Positions 52,298-59,549 of a stretch of 64,000 nucleotides of DNA are shown piece after piece. The position numbers and the translations under genes are program-made. A model generated the notes under the pieces. The model ran no database searches. It had not been told where the DNA came from and saw only the letters and a program-made list of their open reading frames with translations. The stretch lies in NCBI RefSeq assembly GCF_003226555.1, contig NZ_QKQS01000013.1, forward strand, positions 223,890 through 287,889, read 5' to 3'. Every line of letters starts with the position of its first letter. Within the stretch, counting starts at the first letter, position 1. This DNA comes from Rhodopseudomonas palustris. Its GTDB lineage: Bacteria > Pseudomonadota > Alphaproteobacteria > Rhizobiales > Xanthobacteraceae.

Positions 52298-53230
52298 TTG
52301 TCCAGTATATTCTTCTCTTACTCTCACAAAGACGAGGAACTACGAGATCAGCTCGAAACGCACCTCGCCATGCTCCGCAATCAAGGCCTGATCGATTCAT
52401 GGCACGATCGCCGTATTCTGGCAGGAGACGATCTTGATCACGCAATCAATTCGCAAATTAATACTGCAGACGTAATCTTGCTGCTTGTTTCGCCGGACTT
52501 TCTCGCATCGCGCTACTGCTATGATGTCGAAGTGCGCCGAGCCATGGAGCGACAACAAGCAGGCGAAGCGAGGGTCATACCCGTGATCTTGAGACACTGC
52601 GATTGGCACTCCGCACCATTCGGGAAACTGCTGGCGGCTCCTAAAGATGGCAGACCAATCAAGGCATGGGGCGATCCCGACGAAGCATTCGCTGACGTAG
52701 CAAGACAGATTCGCGCCGCACTACCCAAAAGACCTGACCCGCGCACTCGACGTGAAGAGACCACAAGTCAATCGACAGAAATTGCGCGCGCCCGTTCCAG
52801 CAACCTTCGAATACGAAAAGAGATCACCGAGGCTGACCGAGATAGATTCTTACACAACAGCTTCGAATTCATGATGGAATTTTTCGAATCATCATTAGCC
52901 GAGCTTGAGAACCGACATCAAGAAATCGAAACTGCTTATCGGCGCATCGACAATGACCGCTTTAGCGCCGTCATCTATCAAAACGGAAAAGCGGTATCTC
53001 GTTGCAAGATCGCCCTGGGCAGCATGTTCGGGCGCGGAATCTCTTTCTCTTATAATGATCAAGCTGCTGACGGGAGCATGAATGAGAGCTTGTCAGTCGA
53101 GATGAACGATGACCGCCTCTATCTAAAAGCGCTTGGAATGGCATCCCGCCGACTGGACGAACGGCTCCTAACGCCGGAAGGCGCCGCAGAGTACTACTGG
53201 TCGTTATTAATCGAACCTCTTCAGCGCTAA
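52298..53230 (+). CDS. TIR-domain protein with C-terminal unknown domain
   Basis: 310 residues from the TTG at 52298, preceded by GGAG at 7 bases. Residues 1-140 are a TIR domain: SSIFFSYSHKDEELRDQLE, ADVILLLVSPDFLASRYC, and CYDVEVRRAMERQQ with the Glu (about residue 78) expected as the NAD-cleaving catalytic residue. A linker follows, then a helical segment (FMMEFFESSLAELENRHQEIE) and a beta-rich part (AVIYQNGKAVSRCKIALGSM, ESLSVEMNDDRLYLKALGM) of no known family. TIR proteins in bacteria often act in phage defence by NAD depletion or signalling; the C-terminal domain would be the sensor. AT-rich, likely transferred. Confidence 0.85.
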   Translation: MSSIFFSYSHKDEELRDQLETHLAMLRNQGLIDSWHDRRILAGDDLDHAINSQINTADVILLLVSPDFLASRYCYDVEVRRAMERQQAGEARVIPVILRHCDWHSAPFGKLLAAPKDGRPIKAWGDPDEAFADVARQIRAALPKRPDPRTRREETTSQSTEIARARSSNLRIRKEITEADRDRFLHNSFEFMMEFFESSLAELENRHQEIETAYRRIDNDRFSAVIYQNGKAVSRCKIALGSMFGRGISFSYNDQAADGSMNESLSVEMNDDRLYLKALGMASRRLDERLLTPEGAAEYYWSLLIEPLQR

Positions 53231-53268
53231 ATTCACCACCCGCATCAAAGATACGCTGGCGCAACACC

Positions 53269-53616
53269 ATGGCCGACGACTTTATAAATGAGATCATTTC
53301 GGTAACGAGAGCAGCCATTAGCAACTCCAGTGTTTACATACACTGTGGGAGCATCCACCTCCGAGACAGCGACTTGACGCTATATGGCGAAAGCGCAGGC
53401 GACGATTATGCTCGAACGACCATCGATGACATCAAGGCCGGAATAAAGCAAAGCGCTCAGAGCAGAAAGATGAGCGTCACAATTCGCGTCCCAGCAGGTG
53501 GAAACCTTGCACGGAAGCAGATGGAAGAAACCTACAAGTCGCTGTTGAAAGGGTTTGAGGTTTCAGTCTGCTCAGGCTCACTAAGAATCGATTGGAAATC
53601 ACACTTCAATCTATAG
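53269..53616 (+). CDS. hypothetical protein, 115 aa, downstream of the TIR gene
   Basis: Soluble alpha/beta protein with no known domain (MADDFINEIISVTRAAISNS, then YIHCGSIHLRDSDLTLYG and MSVTIRVPAGGNLARKQMEE). No signal or membrane helix. Only 38 bp after the TIR gene on the same strand and with the same AT-rich composition, so possibly cotranscribed. Ribosome site weak. Followed directly by a repeat element. Confidence 0.6.
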   Translation: MADDFINEIISVTRAAISNSSVYIHCGSIHLRDSDLTLYGESAGDDYARTTIDDIKAGIKQSAQSRKMSVTIRVPAGGNLARKQMEETYKSLLKGFEVSVCSGSLRIDWKSHFNL

Positions 53617-53626
53617 CAGCAGCCCG

Positions 53627-53704
53627 GTAGGGCGGATTAGCGCAGCGTATTCCGCCCCCATTGCGCAAGGGCGCAATACGCTTCGCTATTGCGCACTACG
53701 CCCC
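53627..53704. repeat. palindromic repeat (GTAGGGCGGATTAGCGCAGCG type)
   Basis: Left part GTAGGGCGGATTAGCGCAGCG with TATTCCGCCC and right part GCAATACGCTTCGCTATTGC then GCACTACGCCCC. Self-complementary segments (GGCGGA/TCCGCC, GCGCAATA/TATTGCGC) give hairpins. A common bacterial intergenic repeat type. Confidence 0.75.
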
Positions 53705-53755
53705 ACAAATACGCGGCATGCTACAATACCATTTGTCGACTGTCCGGAGTGATTG

Positions 53756-54265
53756 ATGGAATTTCCGATCGGCAACGCGCTCACGGGGGTGGCGACGGTC
53801 GTGGCCGTCGTTATCTCCAATTTGCTTACCTCCAGGAGCACCACTCGGGAACGGCTTTGGGAGTTGAGACGCGAAGGTTACAGCGCAATCCTCTTTGAGC
53901 TTGCCGCCATTGAAAGAGTTTGCGATGCGGCAGATTCCTATATCCACGAGGTCGGCTACATGGCCTACTGGGAAATGGAAGCTCGCAGTAGACACGACAA
54001 CGACATTAATGAGCGAATGAAGAAACTCCGGGATCGCGTTTCCAGCGATTACCTTATTTTTTCGGATGAGTTTCTGTCGCTATTTGACGGATTTGAGAGA
54101 GCGCTCCAGACGGACGAAAATTCTACGTTGCCTGACGATGAACACGACACATTCTGTTCTGCTGTTCGAAACTTTCGCCCGCGCCTTAGTGCTCTTGGCC
54201 GAAGCGAGATTGCATCGCCCAAGAACTTTGGACGTAAGATCTTCGGAATCGGATTTCGATTTTAG
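53756..54265 (+). CDS. small membrane-anchored protein, 169 aa
   Basis: Starts at ATG 53756 with GGAG 6 bases upstream (a TTG just before is too close). One N-terminal hydrophobic helix (ALTGVATVVAVVISNLLTS), then a cytoplasmic helical region (TTRERLWELRREGYSAILFELAAIERV). The layout, helix plus R/E-rich ...RREGYSAIL, is like the protein at 63537-63974, and both may be relatives of the same loose family. Function unknown. Ends beside a repeat copy. Confidence 0.65.
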   Translation: MEFPIGNALTGVATVVAVVISNLLTSRSTTRERLWELRREGYSAILFELAAIERVCDAADSYIHEVGYMAYWEMEARSRHDNDINERMKKLRDRVSSDYLIFSDEFLSLFDGFERALQTDENSTLPDDEHDTFCSAVRNFRPRLSALGRSEIASPKNFGRKIFGIGFRF

Positions 54266-54273
54266 CAGCAAGC

Positions 54274-54304
54274 GTAGCCCGGGTGAGCGCAGCGACACCC
54301 GGGA
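54274..54304. repeat. repeat family D, half copy 1
   Basis: GTAGCCCGGGTGAGCGCAGCGACACCCGGG; the left half of the palindromic element described at 55346-55428. The right half is missing and a gene remnant follows. Confidence 0.85.
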
Positions 54305-54333
54305 TTCATCGCCTGCTGATACTCTGATCCCTC

Positions 54334-54445
54334 ATGGCGCTTCGCATTTCCGAGCTGCAGGATTACGATGGTCGCCGTCGCGGACAACCGCGACCTGGTC
54401 TTGAGAGTCTGGCATGAGCATTTCGGCCATCAGCGTCCGCTTTGA
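54334..54445 (+). pseudogene. remnant of a DUF4160 gene (C-terminal end, frameshifted)
   Basis: In one frame MALRISELQDY, then after a shift in another frame MVAVADNRDLVLRVWHEHFG. Together they resemble the C-terminal end of DUF4160 proteins (a helix ..ELRDLL.VVE.NR..I..AWH.HFG). The start and middle of the gene are missing. The stop at 54445 overlaps the DUF2442 gene, as in normal DUF4160-DUF2442 pairs. Assigned by eye, so moderate confidence. Confidence 0.5.
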
Positions 54446-54662
54446 CGACCATACGATGTGGGTCGAGTTGTCGGATGGCCGCACCCTCGGCGTGCCGCTG
54501 GCTTGGTTTCCACGCCTGTTGCGAGCGACGCCGGCGGAGCGCGAACAGGCAAAATTGAGCCGCGTCGGCCTGCATTGGGAAGCACTCGACGAGGACATTT
54601 CGGTCGCCGGCCTGCTGGCAGGCCGGGGCGACGTGACCCAAACATCAGAAACCGCTGCATAG
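54414..54662 (+). CDS. DUF2442-domain protein
   Basis: 82 residues: ISAISVRFDDHTMWVELSDG then RTLGVPLAWFPRLLRATPAE and the end VGLHWEALDEDISVAGLLAG, the hallmark of DUF2442. Such genes usually follow DUF4160 and the pair resembles a toxin-antitoxin arrangement; here the upstream partner survives only as a remnant. Ends 5 bp before another repeat half copy. Confidence 0.85.
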   Translation: MSISAISVRFDDHTMWVELSDGRTLGVPLAWFPRLLRATPAEREQAKLSRVGLHWEALDEDISVAGLLAGRGDVTQTSETAA

Positions 54663-54667
54663 CAAGC

Positions 54668-54697
54668 GTAGTCCGGGTGAGCGCAGCGACACCCGGG
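54668..54697. repeat. repeat family D, half copy 2
   Basis: GTAGTCCGGGTGAGCGCAGCGACACCCGGG, one base different from copy 1, directly after the DUF2442 stop. Confidence 0.8.
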
Positions 54698-54859
54698 TCT
54701 CTCCGGGCCTAGCTCGTAGGGCCGTGAACCATCTTCCCCGCCTGAGCGTCTCACCATGAGCGTTGCTCGCGTCGGTGCGGCTGCCGTTCGGCCGGCCGCT
54801 GTCGTGCCTGCGCCCGCTCCGGCGTTGCGGAACGACCGGCGCATCTTGGGAGATAGATC

Positions 54860-55339
54860 ATGCGTCTCGTCGTCGCCGGCACGCTGGTGCTGGCTCTGTC
54901 GTTTGGTTCGGCGGCGCTGGCAACGGAGGTGCGGTGGACGTCCACCAAGCAGCCCGCCGAAGTGCTCGGCATGCCCGCCGGTGAGGAAGAAGCCGACGAT
55001 GTGCTGCGCCTGACCTGCCTGAAGGCAGGCGCGGTGCAGATCGGACTGGGCGGCTACAACAGCCTCGGCAAAGGCAAGAGCGAGCCGCTGAGCGTCACGC
55101 TGGCCAGCGGCACGCAATCCGTCACGCTGAATGGCAAGTCGGTGCGCAGCAAGAATTTCGAAATGACCGGGGCCTTCGAGCTGAGAGCGGATCTTGCTCC
55201 CGGCGAGACCAAATCCTTGATCGGCGTGCTGACAGCGGGACAGCCGATCCGCGTCTCTGGCGCCCTGAAGGAGAAGTGGTCGGTCAAGGGACTGAAGCCG
55301 ATCGTGGAGCGGTTCAGCGCGGCCTGCCTCAAGAACTAA
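54860..55339 (+). CDS. exported hypothetical protein, 159 aa
   Basis: ATG 54860 with GGGAG upstream. A clear Sec signal peptide (MRLVVAGTLVLALSFGSAALA) is followed by a beta-rich domain (VRWTSTKQPAEVLG, AVQIGLGGYNSLGKG, PIRVSGALKEKWSVKGLKPI). Two Cys (LTCLK and AACLKN) may form a disulfide. Periplasmic or secreted; no known family. Flanked by repeat copies on both sides. Confidence 0.7.
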   Translation: MRLVVAGTLVLALSFGSAALATEVRWTSTKQPAEVLGMPAGEEEADDVLRLTCLKAGAVQIGLGGYNSLGKGKSEPLSVTLASGTQSVTLNGKSVRSKNFEMTGAFELRADLAPGETKSLIGVLTAGQPIRVSGALKEKWSVKGLKPIVERFSAACLKN

Positions 55340-55345
55340 CCAAGC

Positions 55346-55428
55346 GTAGCCCGGGTGAGCGCAGCGACACCCGGGACTTCACGCCGCCGAGATGCTGCTC
55401 CCGGATCTCGCTTCGCTCATCCGGGCTA
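55346..55428. repeat. repeat family D, full copy 3
   Basis: Full palindromic element: GTAGCCCGGGTGAGCGCAGC, ACACCCGGGACTTC, centre CGCCGCCGAGATGCTGCT, then CCCGGATCTCGCTTCGCTCA and TCCGGGCTA. The two ends are inverted copies of each other. Confidence 0.88.
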
Positions 55429-55530
55429 AAGACCGAGATTGATTAGCTGCTCAGCTACTATTACGACCATTGCTATTCATTACTAGAAATTGTATTGGGA
55501 TAAATCCCTTTCCGGTAGAGGCAATTTCGC

Positions 55531-55890
55531 ATGACGGAGTCACTTGGCGAATACAACATCAAACATCACTCCGATGTCGTCGTAACGATCTCCGAGGCCG
55601 ACGACGAAGCGGCTATTGTTCTGAATGGCGCTGTCGTTGGAAATAGATACATCGCAGATCCCGCACTGATCGTTAGACTTTCTCCGCTACTTAAGGCCGG
55701 TCGAAACGAGTTGATCATCCGCTCGACAGACTACGGAAGAGGTGGCAAGAACTACTGGACGTGCACATTTTCGATTGCCTTCCCAGGAAATAACATCCCT
55801 TCGATCCAGCGCCGCTTTCACGTCGAGCGATTTGGACAAAACGATCAACACGCAACCACGGATTGGCAGATCATCCTCAATAGCGCATGA
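55531..55890 (+). CDS. hypothetical protein, 119 aa
   Basis: ATG 55531 with AGAGG about 10 bases upstream. Beta-rich sequence (DVVVTISEADDEAAIVLNGA, LIVRLSPLLKAGRNELIIRS, KNYWTCTFSIAF) that looks like a small jelly-roll or carbohydrate-binding-type sandwich, without signal peptide. No family recognised. AT-rich compared with the core genome. The stop overlaps the start of a DUF2442 remnant. Confidence 0.6.
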   Translation: MTESLGEYNIKHHSDVVVTISEADDEAAIVLNGAVVGNRYIADPALIVRLSPLLKAGRNELIIRSTDYGRGGKNYWTCTFSIAFPGNNIPSIQRRFHVERFGQNDQHATTDWQIILNSA

Positions 55891-55983
55891 ATGTCTCTCC
55901 TAACGCTATCCTGCAGGCAGCGCCACCCCAACGTGCGGAGGTGGAGTTCGACCGCGTTGGCCTTCATTGGAAAGAAACTGTAC
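55887..55983 (+). pseudogene. fragment of a DUF2442 gene
   Basis: The frame reads AILQAAPPQRAEVEFDRVGLHWKET, which lines up with RLLRATPAEREQAKLSRVGLHWEAL of the intact DUF2442 protein at 54414-54662. Only this middle piece remains: the N-terminal half is missing and the 3' end runs into repeat copy 4. Assigned by direct comparison within the window. Confidence 0.6.
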
Positions 55984-56062
55984 GTCGGGTGAGCACAGCC
56001 AACCCGGGAGTCTTTACGCACCGAGATGCTGCTCCCGGATATAGCTTTGCTCATCCGGGCTA
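55981..56062. repeat. repeat family D, diverged copy 4
   Basis: TACGTCGGGTGAGCACAGCC and AACCCGGGAG at the left, GCTCCCGGATATAGCTTTGCTCATCC and GGGCTAC at the right. More mutated than the other copies. Sits between a truncated DUF2442 fragment and the end of a short HicB-like gene. Confidence 0.78.
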
Positions 56063-56078
56063 CAGACGATGCGGCTCG

Positions 56079-56375
56079 TCACTCCGCCGCCGCTTGCTCC
56101 GCATGCGGGCGGACGAAGGCCACGACCGCATCGGCGGCGTCTGCGACGAACTCCGGGTCGTCGCGGAGCTGTTCGATGCTGCGCGGCTGCGGGATCGGGT
56201 CGCCGTCGGCAAGCAGCAATGCGAGATGGCCGCCGAGCGCCTCAGTGGCGTTGTCGATCGCCTGCTCGAACGTATCGCCGGCCGAGATGCAGCCGGGTAC
56301 GTCGGGAAAGGCGACGCCGTAGCAGGTGTCGCTGTCCTTGTAGACCAGCGCCAGATAGCCGGATGATGCACTCAT
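56079..56375 (-). CDS. HicB-like antitoxin domain protein, short, without visible HicA
   Basis: 98 residues from ATG 56375, preceded by AGGAGGT. The HicB core is clear: YLALVYKDSDTCYGVAFPDV, PGCISAGDTFEQAIDNATEA, DGDPIPQPRSIEQLRDDPEF. The protein ends soon after (VAFVRPHAEQAAAE), so the C-terminal DNA-binding part seen in many HicB proteins is missing. No HicA-type gene is found on either side; both flanks are repeats. Probably an orphaned, shortened antitoxin, or a stand-alone HicB-fold protein. Confidence 0.8.
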   Translation of the reverse strand: MSASSGYLALVYKDSDTCYGVAFPDVPGCISAGDTFEQAIDNATEALGGHLALLLADGDPIPQPRSIEQLRDDPEFVADAADAVVAFVRPHAEQAAAE

Positions 56376-56389
56376 CGGACCTCCTTGCT

Positions 56390-56535
56390 CGTCATTCCGG
56401 GGCGCGCGGAGCGCGAACCCGAAAATCCATACTCCCTGTGCTCGCGAAATGGCAATGCGGTGGCCTCTTGGCCCTCGCCACAAGTGCCGTGGGATTCCGG
56501 GTTCACGCCGCGAGGCGGCGTGCCCCGGAATGACG
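56390..56535. repeat. long palindromic repeat (CGTCATTCCGGGGCGCGCGGAG type)
   Basis: CGTCATTCCGGGGCGCGCGG on the left and CGCCCCGGAATGACG-type sequence on the right (GTGCCCCGGAATGACG at 56520-56535) pair; in between GAACCCGAAAATCCAT and GGATTCCGGGTTC also pair. Lies just upstream of the hicB-like start. Confidence 0.82.
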
Positions 56536-56596
56536 GCGGTGAGATTGGACGAGCAAACGAAGCGCAGAGCCCGCAGAGCGGATCAGTGCAGCACGC

Positions 56597-56684
56597 GTAG
56601 CCCGGGCGAGCGCAGCGACACCCGGGACTCTCTCCCGCCGCCAAAATTGCGGTTCCCGGATGTCGCTGCGCTCATCCGGGCTAC
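56597..56684. repeat. repeat family D, full copy 5
   Basis: GTAGCCCGGGCGAGCGCAGC then ACACCCGGGACTCTC on the left; TTCCCGGATGTCGCTGCGCT and CATCCGGGCTAC on the right. Ends 4 bp before the stop of the acetyltransferase gene. Confidence 0.88.
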
Positions 56685-56688
56685 GGGA

Positions 56689-57330
56689 CTAGCTACGCGA
56701 CGATTGGACGGCCGTCTGCCAGTAACGGTGAAGGGCCGCGATGTCGCCGCTGGTCAGGATGGGCATCGCAGCTCTCAGCTCGTCGTCGCTCCAGTCCCAC
56801 CAGCGAAGCTCGAGCAGCCGCGCGATGTCGGGATCGCCAAACCGCTTCCGGATCACCTTCGCGGGGTTGCCGCCGACGATGGCGTAAGGCGCAACGTCAT
56901 GGGTCACCACAGCCCGCGCGCCGATCACCGCGCCGTCGCCAATTCTGACGCCGGGCATGACGATGGCTTCGGTGCCGATCCAGACATCGTTGCCGATGAC
57001 CGTGTCGCCCGCGGGTTGGAATCCGTTCGCCGCGCCGGCGAAGGCGGGCATTTCGGGCATCCAGAAGAACGGAAAGGTGCTGATCCAGTCGCTGCGATGC
57101 CCCTGGTTTCCGGCCATGATGAAGGCCGCACCCGAGCCGATCGAGCAAAACGAACCGATGACGAGCTTGTCGACACCGTCGTCCGGCAGAAGGAAGCGGG
57201 CGCAGTCGTCGAAGCCATGACCGTGATAATAGCCCGAATAGTAGCTGTAGCGGCCGACCCGGATATTGGGGTTCGTGACCAGGCGATCGAGCGTGATGCC
57301 CTTGAACGGGCTTTCGAAAACGTTATGCAT
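56689..57330 (-). CDS. CatB/Vat-type xenobiotic O-acetyltransferase
   Basis: 213 residues from ATG 57330 ([15 protein letters not shown], as in CatB). Trimeric left-handed beta-helix enzyme: [32 protein letters not shown], hexapeptide repeats [20 protein letters not shown] and [20 protein letters not shown]. The catalytic His equivalent lies in YYHGHGFDD, the CatB hallmark. Family members acetylate chloramphenicol or streptogramins, but chromosomal ones often have unknown substrates. Flanked by family D repeats on both sides. Confidence 0.88.
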   Translation of the reverse strand: MHNVFESPFKGITLDRLVTNPNIRVGRYSYYSGYYHGHGFDDCARFLLPDDGVDKLVIGSFCSIGSGAAFIMAGNQGHRSDWISTFPFFWMPEMPAFAGAANGFQPAGDTVIGNDVWIGTEAIVMPGVRIGDGAVIGARAVVTHDVAPYAIVGGNPAKVIRKRFGDPDIARLLELRWWDWSDDELRAAMPILTSGDIAALHRYWQTAVQSSRS

Positions 57331-57569
57331 GGTGAGGACCAATGGTTCGCAAGCCGCGCATGCGGCGATGGCTCACCCGAGCTTTCTCGGGTGACCGACA
57401 GCGAGCGATCAGGGCGATCGCCTGCTGCAGCTTCCAGCGTCAGATCCGCGGAAGCGCGATGCCGATGGTACTGTGTGTAGCCTTCATTCTCGCATCATGG
57501 CGCATCCGTCAGCCCATGCCAAGGTCGCCTCACTTGGCCGCCGGCATCCTGTGGATCGGGACAGCAGGC

Positions 57570-57654
57570 GTAGCCCGGGTGAGCGCAGCGATACCCGGGA
57601 TCTTCACGCCGCAGGGACGCTGCTCCCGGATATCGCTGCGCTCATCCGGGCTAC
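57570..57654. repeat. repeat family D, full copy 6
   Basis: GTAGCCCGGGTGAGCGCAGC, ATACCCGGGATCTTC on the left; CTCCCGGATATCGCTGCGCTC and ATCCGGGCTAC on the right. Nearly identical to copies 3 and 5. Confidence 0.88.
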
Positions 57655-58198
57655 AGACATCTTGACAATATTCCTACACGGATTATAGTCCGCATCGTCC
57701 TGTCCGTGAGGGGCGCTTCGCGAGGCGTCGTTGAGCGGGACAGATCGCCGGCTGGGAGACCGGCCGGTGAGGGTTTGGCGAAGCTGCATGGTGCAGCGGC
57801 GCCGGGCCTGACGCGGCGTCCTGCGCGAGGTGGTTCGCACCCACGTCGTCCGGGAGGCAGAAGGTCGCCGTCCGCCGCTACTATGAGCGGCTGCCCATTG
57901 CGAGGCTGGACGGGACGGAACGAGGCGGGAGAAATCCCCGTGCTCCCCGCGCCCGGAAGAACGGTCCCGACGCCAAAAGATCGCCGCTGGTGGGCGCGCC
58001 GTGAAGGCGATGCGCGATGGATCGCAAGCCATCGCGACCAACCACCAATCTGCGCCAAGCGGCGCGCCCCCGCCCCTCGTCGTGACGACGACGGGCGCAA
58101 AGCTCGGGCTCGGCAGAGCCGCGAGATCGCGACGCCGTGGCTGTTTGACAGTGTGATCCCGAAAGCGTGGCGAAGCTCGTCTCGAGCGCGCAGCCTGG

Positions 58199-58246
58199 CG
58201 CCGCTGAGATGCTATTCCCGGATCTCGCTTCGCTGATCCGGGCTAC
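58199..58246. repeat. repeat family D, right-half copy 7
   Basis: CGCCGCTGAGATGCTATTCC, CGGATCTCGCTTCGCTGATC, CGGGCTAC: only the right half of the element, 8 bp before the stop of the diguanylate cyclase gene. Confidence 0.8.
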
Positions 58247-58253
58247 GCGACGA

Positions 58254-59405
58254 CTACATCCCGCAATCGACGGTGCGGTCCCGGCCCGATGCCTTGGCTT
58301 GGTACAATCGATTGTCCGCCAGCTTGTACAGCGCCGCCCAGTCGCCGGCCTCGCGGGTCGTCGCCACCCCGAAGCTCGCGGTCACCGGCCTGTTGCCGAG
58401 AGCGGGAATGCGGCCTTTGCGGATGGTCTGCCGGAGCCGTTCGGCGCAGGCGGCGGCCTCGGACAACGAGGTGTCGGGCAGGAATACGGCGAACTCCTCG
58501 CCGCCCCAACGGCCGACCAGATCGCCCTTGCGCGCGGTCCTGCGCAGGATCGCGCCGATCTCCTTCAGAACGACGTCGCCGACGTCGTGACCGAAGCTGT
58601 CGTTGATCGGTTTGAAATGGTCGACGTCGCACAGGATCAGCGCCGCGCCTGCGGGCGCGCGGCGCATCGGCGCCGCGATCTCCGCCTCGAAGCCGCGGCG
58701 GTTGAGCAGCCCGGTGAGATGGTCGAGGTCGCGTTCGCGGCGCAGATCGTCGATCAGGTCGGACACCGCAGCAGCCAGGATGGCCATCGCCAAGGCGGCG
58801 CCCAGCACGGCGAGCGACAGCTGCAGCGTCTGCCAGAACACCGAGTCGGCGAACGCGAGTGGTCCACCCGACGGCGGCGAGGCGCCGACCGTGAACACGG
58901 TGCGGGGAAAGAAGTGCAGCCCGAACAGCAGCAGCGTCCAGAACAGAATGCGGTCGACCACGCGGCCGTGTCTCAGATGCGCAAGTCGCAGCGCGGCGAC
59001 GCACACCAGCAGTCCGTAGCCGAAATTCTGCACATAGATGCGCGCGAGCAGACTGCGATCGACATAGAAGAAGTAGTACAGCGCCAACGAAAAGGCGGCG
59101 AAGATCTCAACGTCGATCCACACGCCGAACGCCCTGCCCGAGCGGATCAACACGCCTTCGACCGCCGCGATCACGGCGCAGGTGTAGAGCGCGCCCGACA
59201 CCATCGCGTTCAGGCCGGTGTCACGCGGCCAATACAGAATCTGACTCGCCGCCCCGAGCGCGAACAGCGCACACGCCGCGGCCAGAAGAGCGAGATAAGG
59301 CCGCCGCCGGTCGTAGCTCCAGGCTGCCAGAAACGCGAGGCCGAATACGCCGATGATGCCTGGCCCGATCAGGGACAGCGTTATTCTGACAACCGAACCC
59401 GGCAT
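58254..59405 (-). CDS. membrane diguanylate cyclase (GGDEF)
   Basis: 383 residues from ATG 59405; upstream frame to 59474 is possible. About seven N-terminal helices (LIGPGIIGVFGLAFLAAWSY to LAVLGAALAMAILAAAVSDL) form a membrane sensor; then the GGDEF domain with DLDHLTGLLNRRGFE, CDVDHFKPINDSFGHDVGD and the active site GRWGGEEFAVF. The product-inhibition motif is intact (RKGD five residues before GGEEF). It makes c-di-GMP at the inner membrane. Alone on its strand, between a repeat and the DUF3443 gene. Confidence 0.93.
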   Translation of the reverse strand: MPGSVVRITLSLIGPGIIGVFGLAFLAAWSYDRRRPYLALLAAACALFALGAASQILYWPRDTGLNAMVSGALYTCAVIAAVEGVLIRSGRAFGVWIDVEIFAAFSLALYYFFYVDRSLLARIYVQNFGYGLLVCVAALRLAHLRHGRVVDRILFWTLLLFGLHFFPRTVFTVGASPPSGGPLAFADSVFWQTLQLSLAVLGAALAMAILAAAVSDLIDDLRRERDLDHLTGLLNRRGFEAEIAAPMRRAPAGAALILCDVDHFKPINDSFGHDVGDVVLKEIGAILRRTARKGDLVGRWGGEEFAVFLPDTSLSEAAACAERLRQTIRKGRIPALGNRPVTASFGVATTREAGDWAALYKLADNRLYQAKASGRDRTVDCGM

Positions 59406-59549
59406 TTCGAACGTCGCGACCTCGCACACTGAAGCCCGCGTGTTTTGCCTCCATCGACTGTCTAAATCCACCACACAGTCGATTCAATTTTAGCCAAGTG
59501 AACCGTCGGGCCGGCGAGCGCGTCGCTGAGCCGAACCACGGACGTCCGC

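Larger units (their letters stand above)
57331..58253. other. 923-bp gene-free region with repeat copies and an unassigned GC-rich segment
   Basis: Holds repeat copies 6 and 7 and, between about 57680 and 58190, an unassigned GC-rich stretch. Open frames exist on both strands there but they are Arg/Pro/Ser-rich and have no recognisable domain or good ribosome site, so I do not call a gene. A short palindrome CGTCGTGACGACGACG is at about 58078-58093. It may be another dispersed repeat. Confidence 0.5.

Noticed and set aside
56376-56690. A hicA gene upstream of the HicB-like gene
   Set aside because: The region is occupied by two palindromic repeats and shows no HicA-like sequence on either strand.
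57651-58236. Protein-coding frames on both strands of the 57.7-58.2 kb segment
   Set aside because: Arg/Pro/Ser-rich products without domains, no good ribosome site, and equal openness on several frames.
39701-58246. CRISPR array
   Set aside because: Repeated elements are palindromic, unequally spaced and lie between genes; there is no regular repeat-spacer pattern.
51680-58253. Prophage or transposon
   Set aside because: No integrase, transposase, phage structural gene or terminal repeat of an insertion sequence was seen; only short palindromic repeats and small genes.
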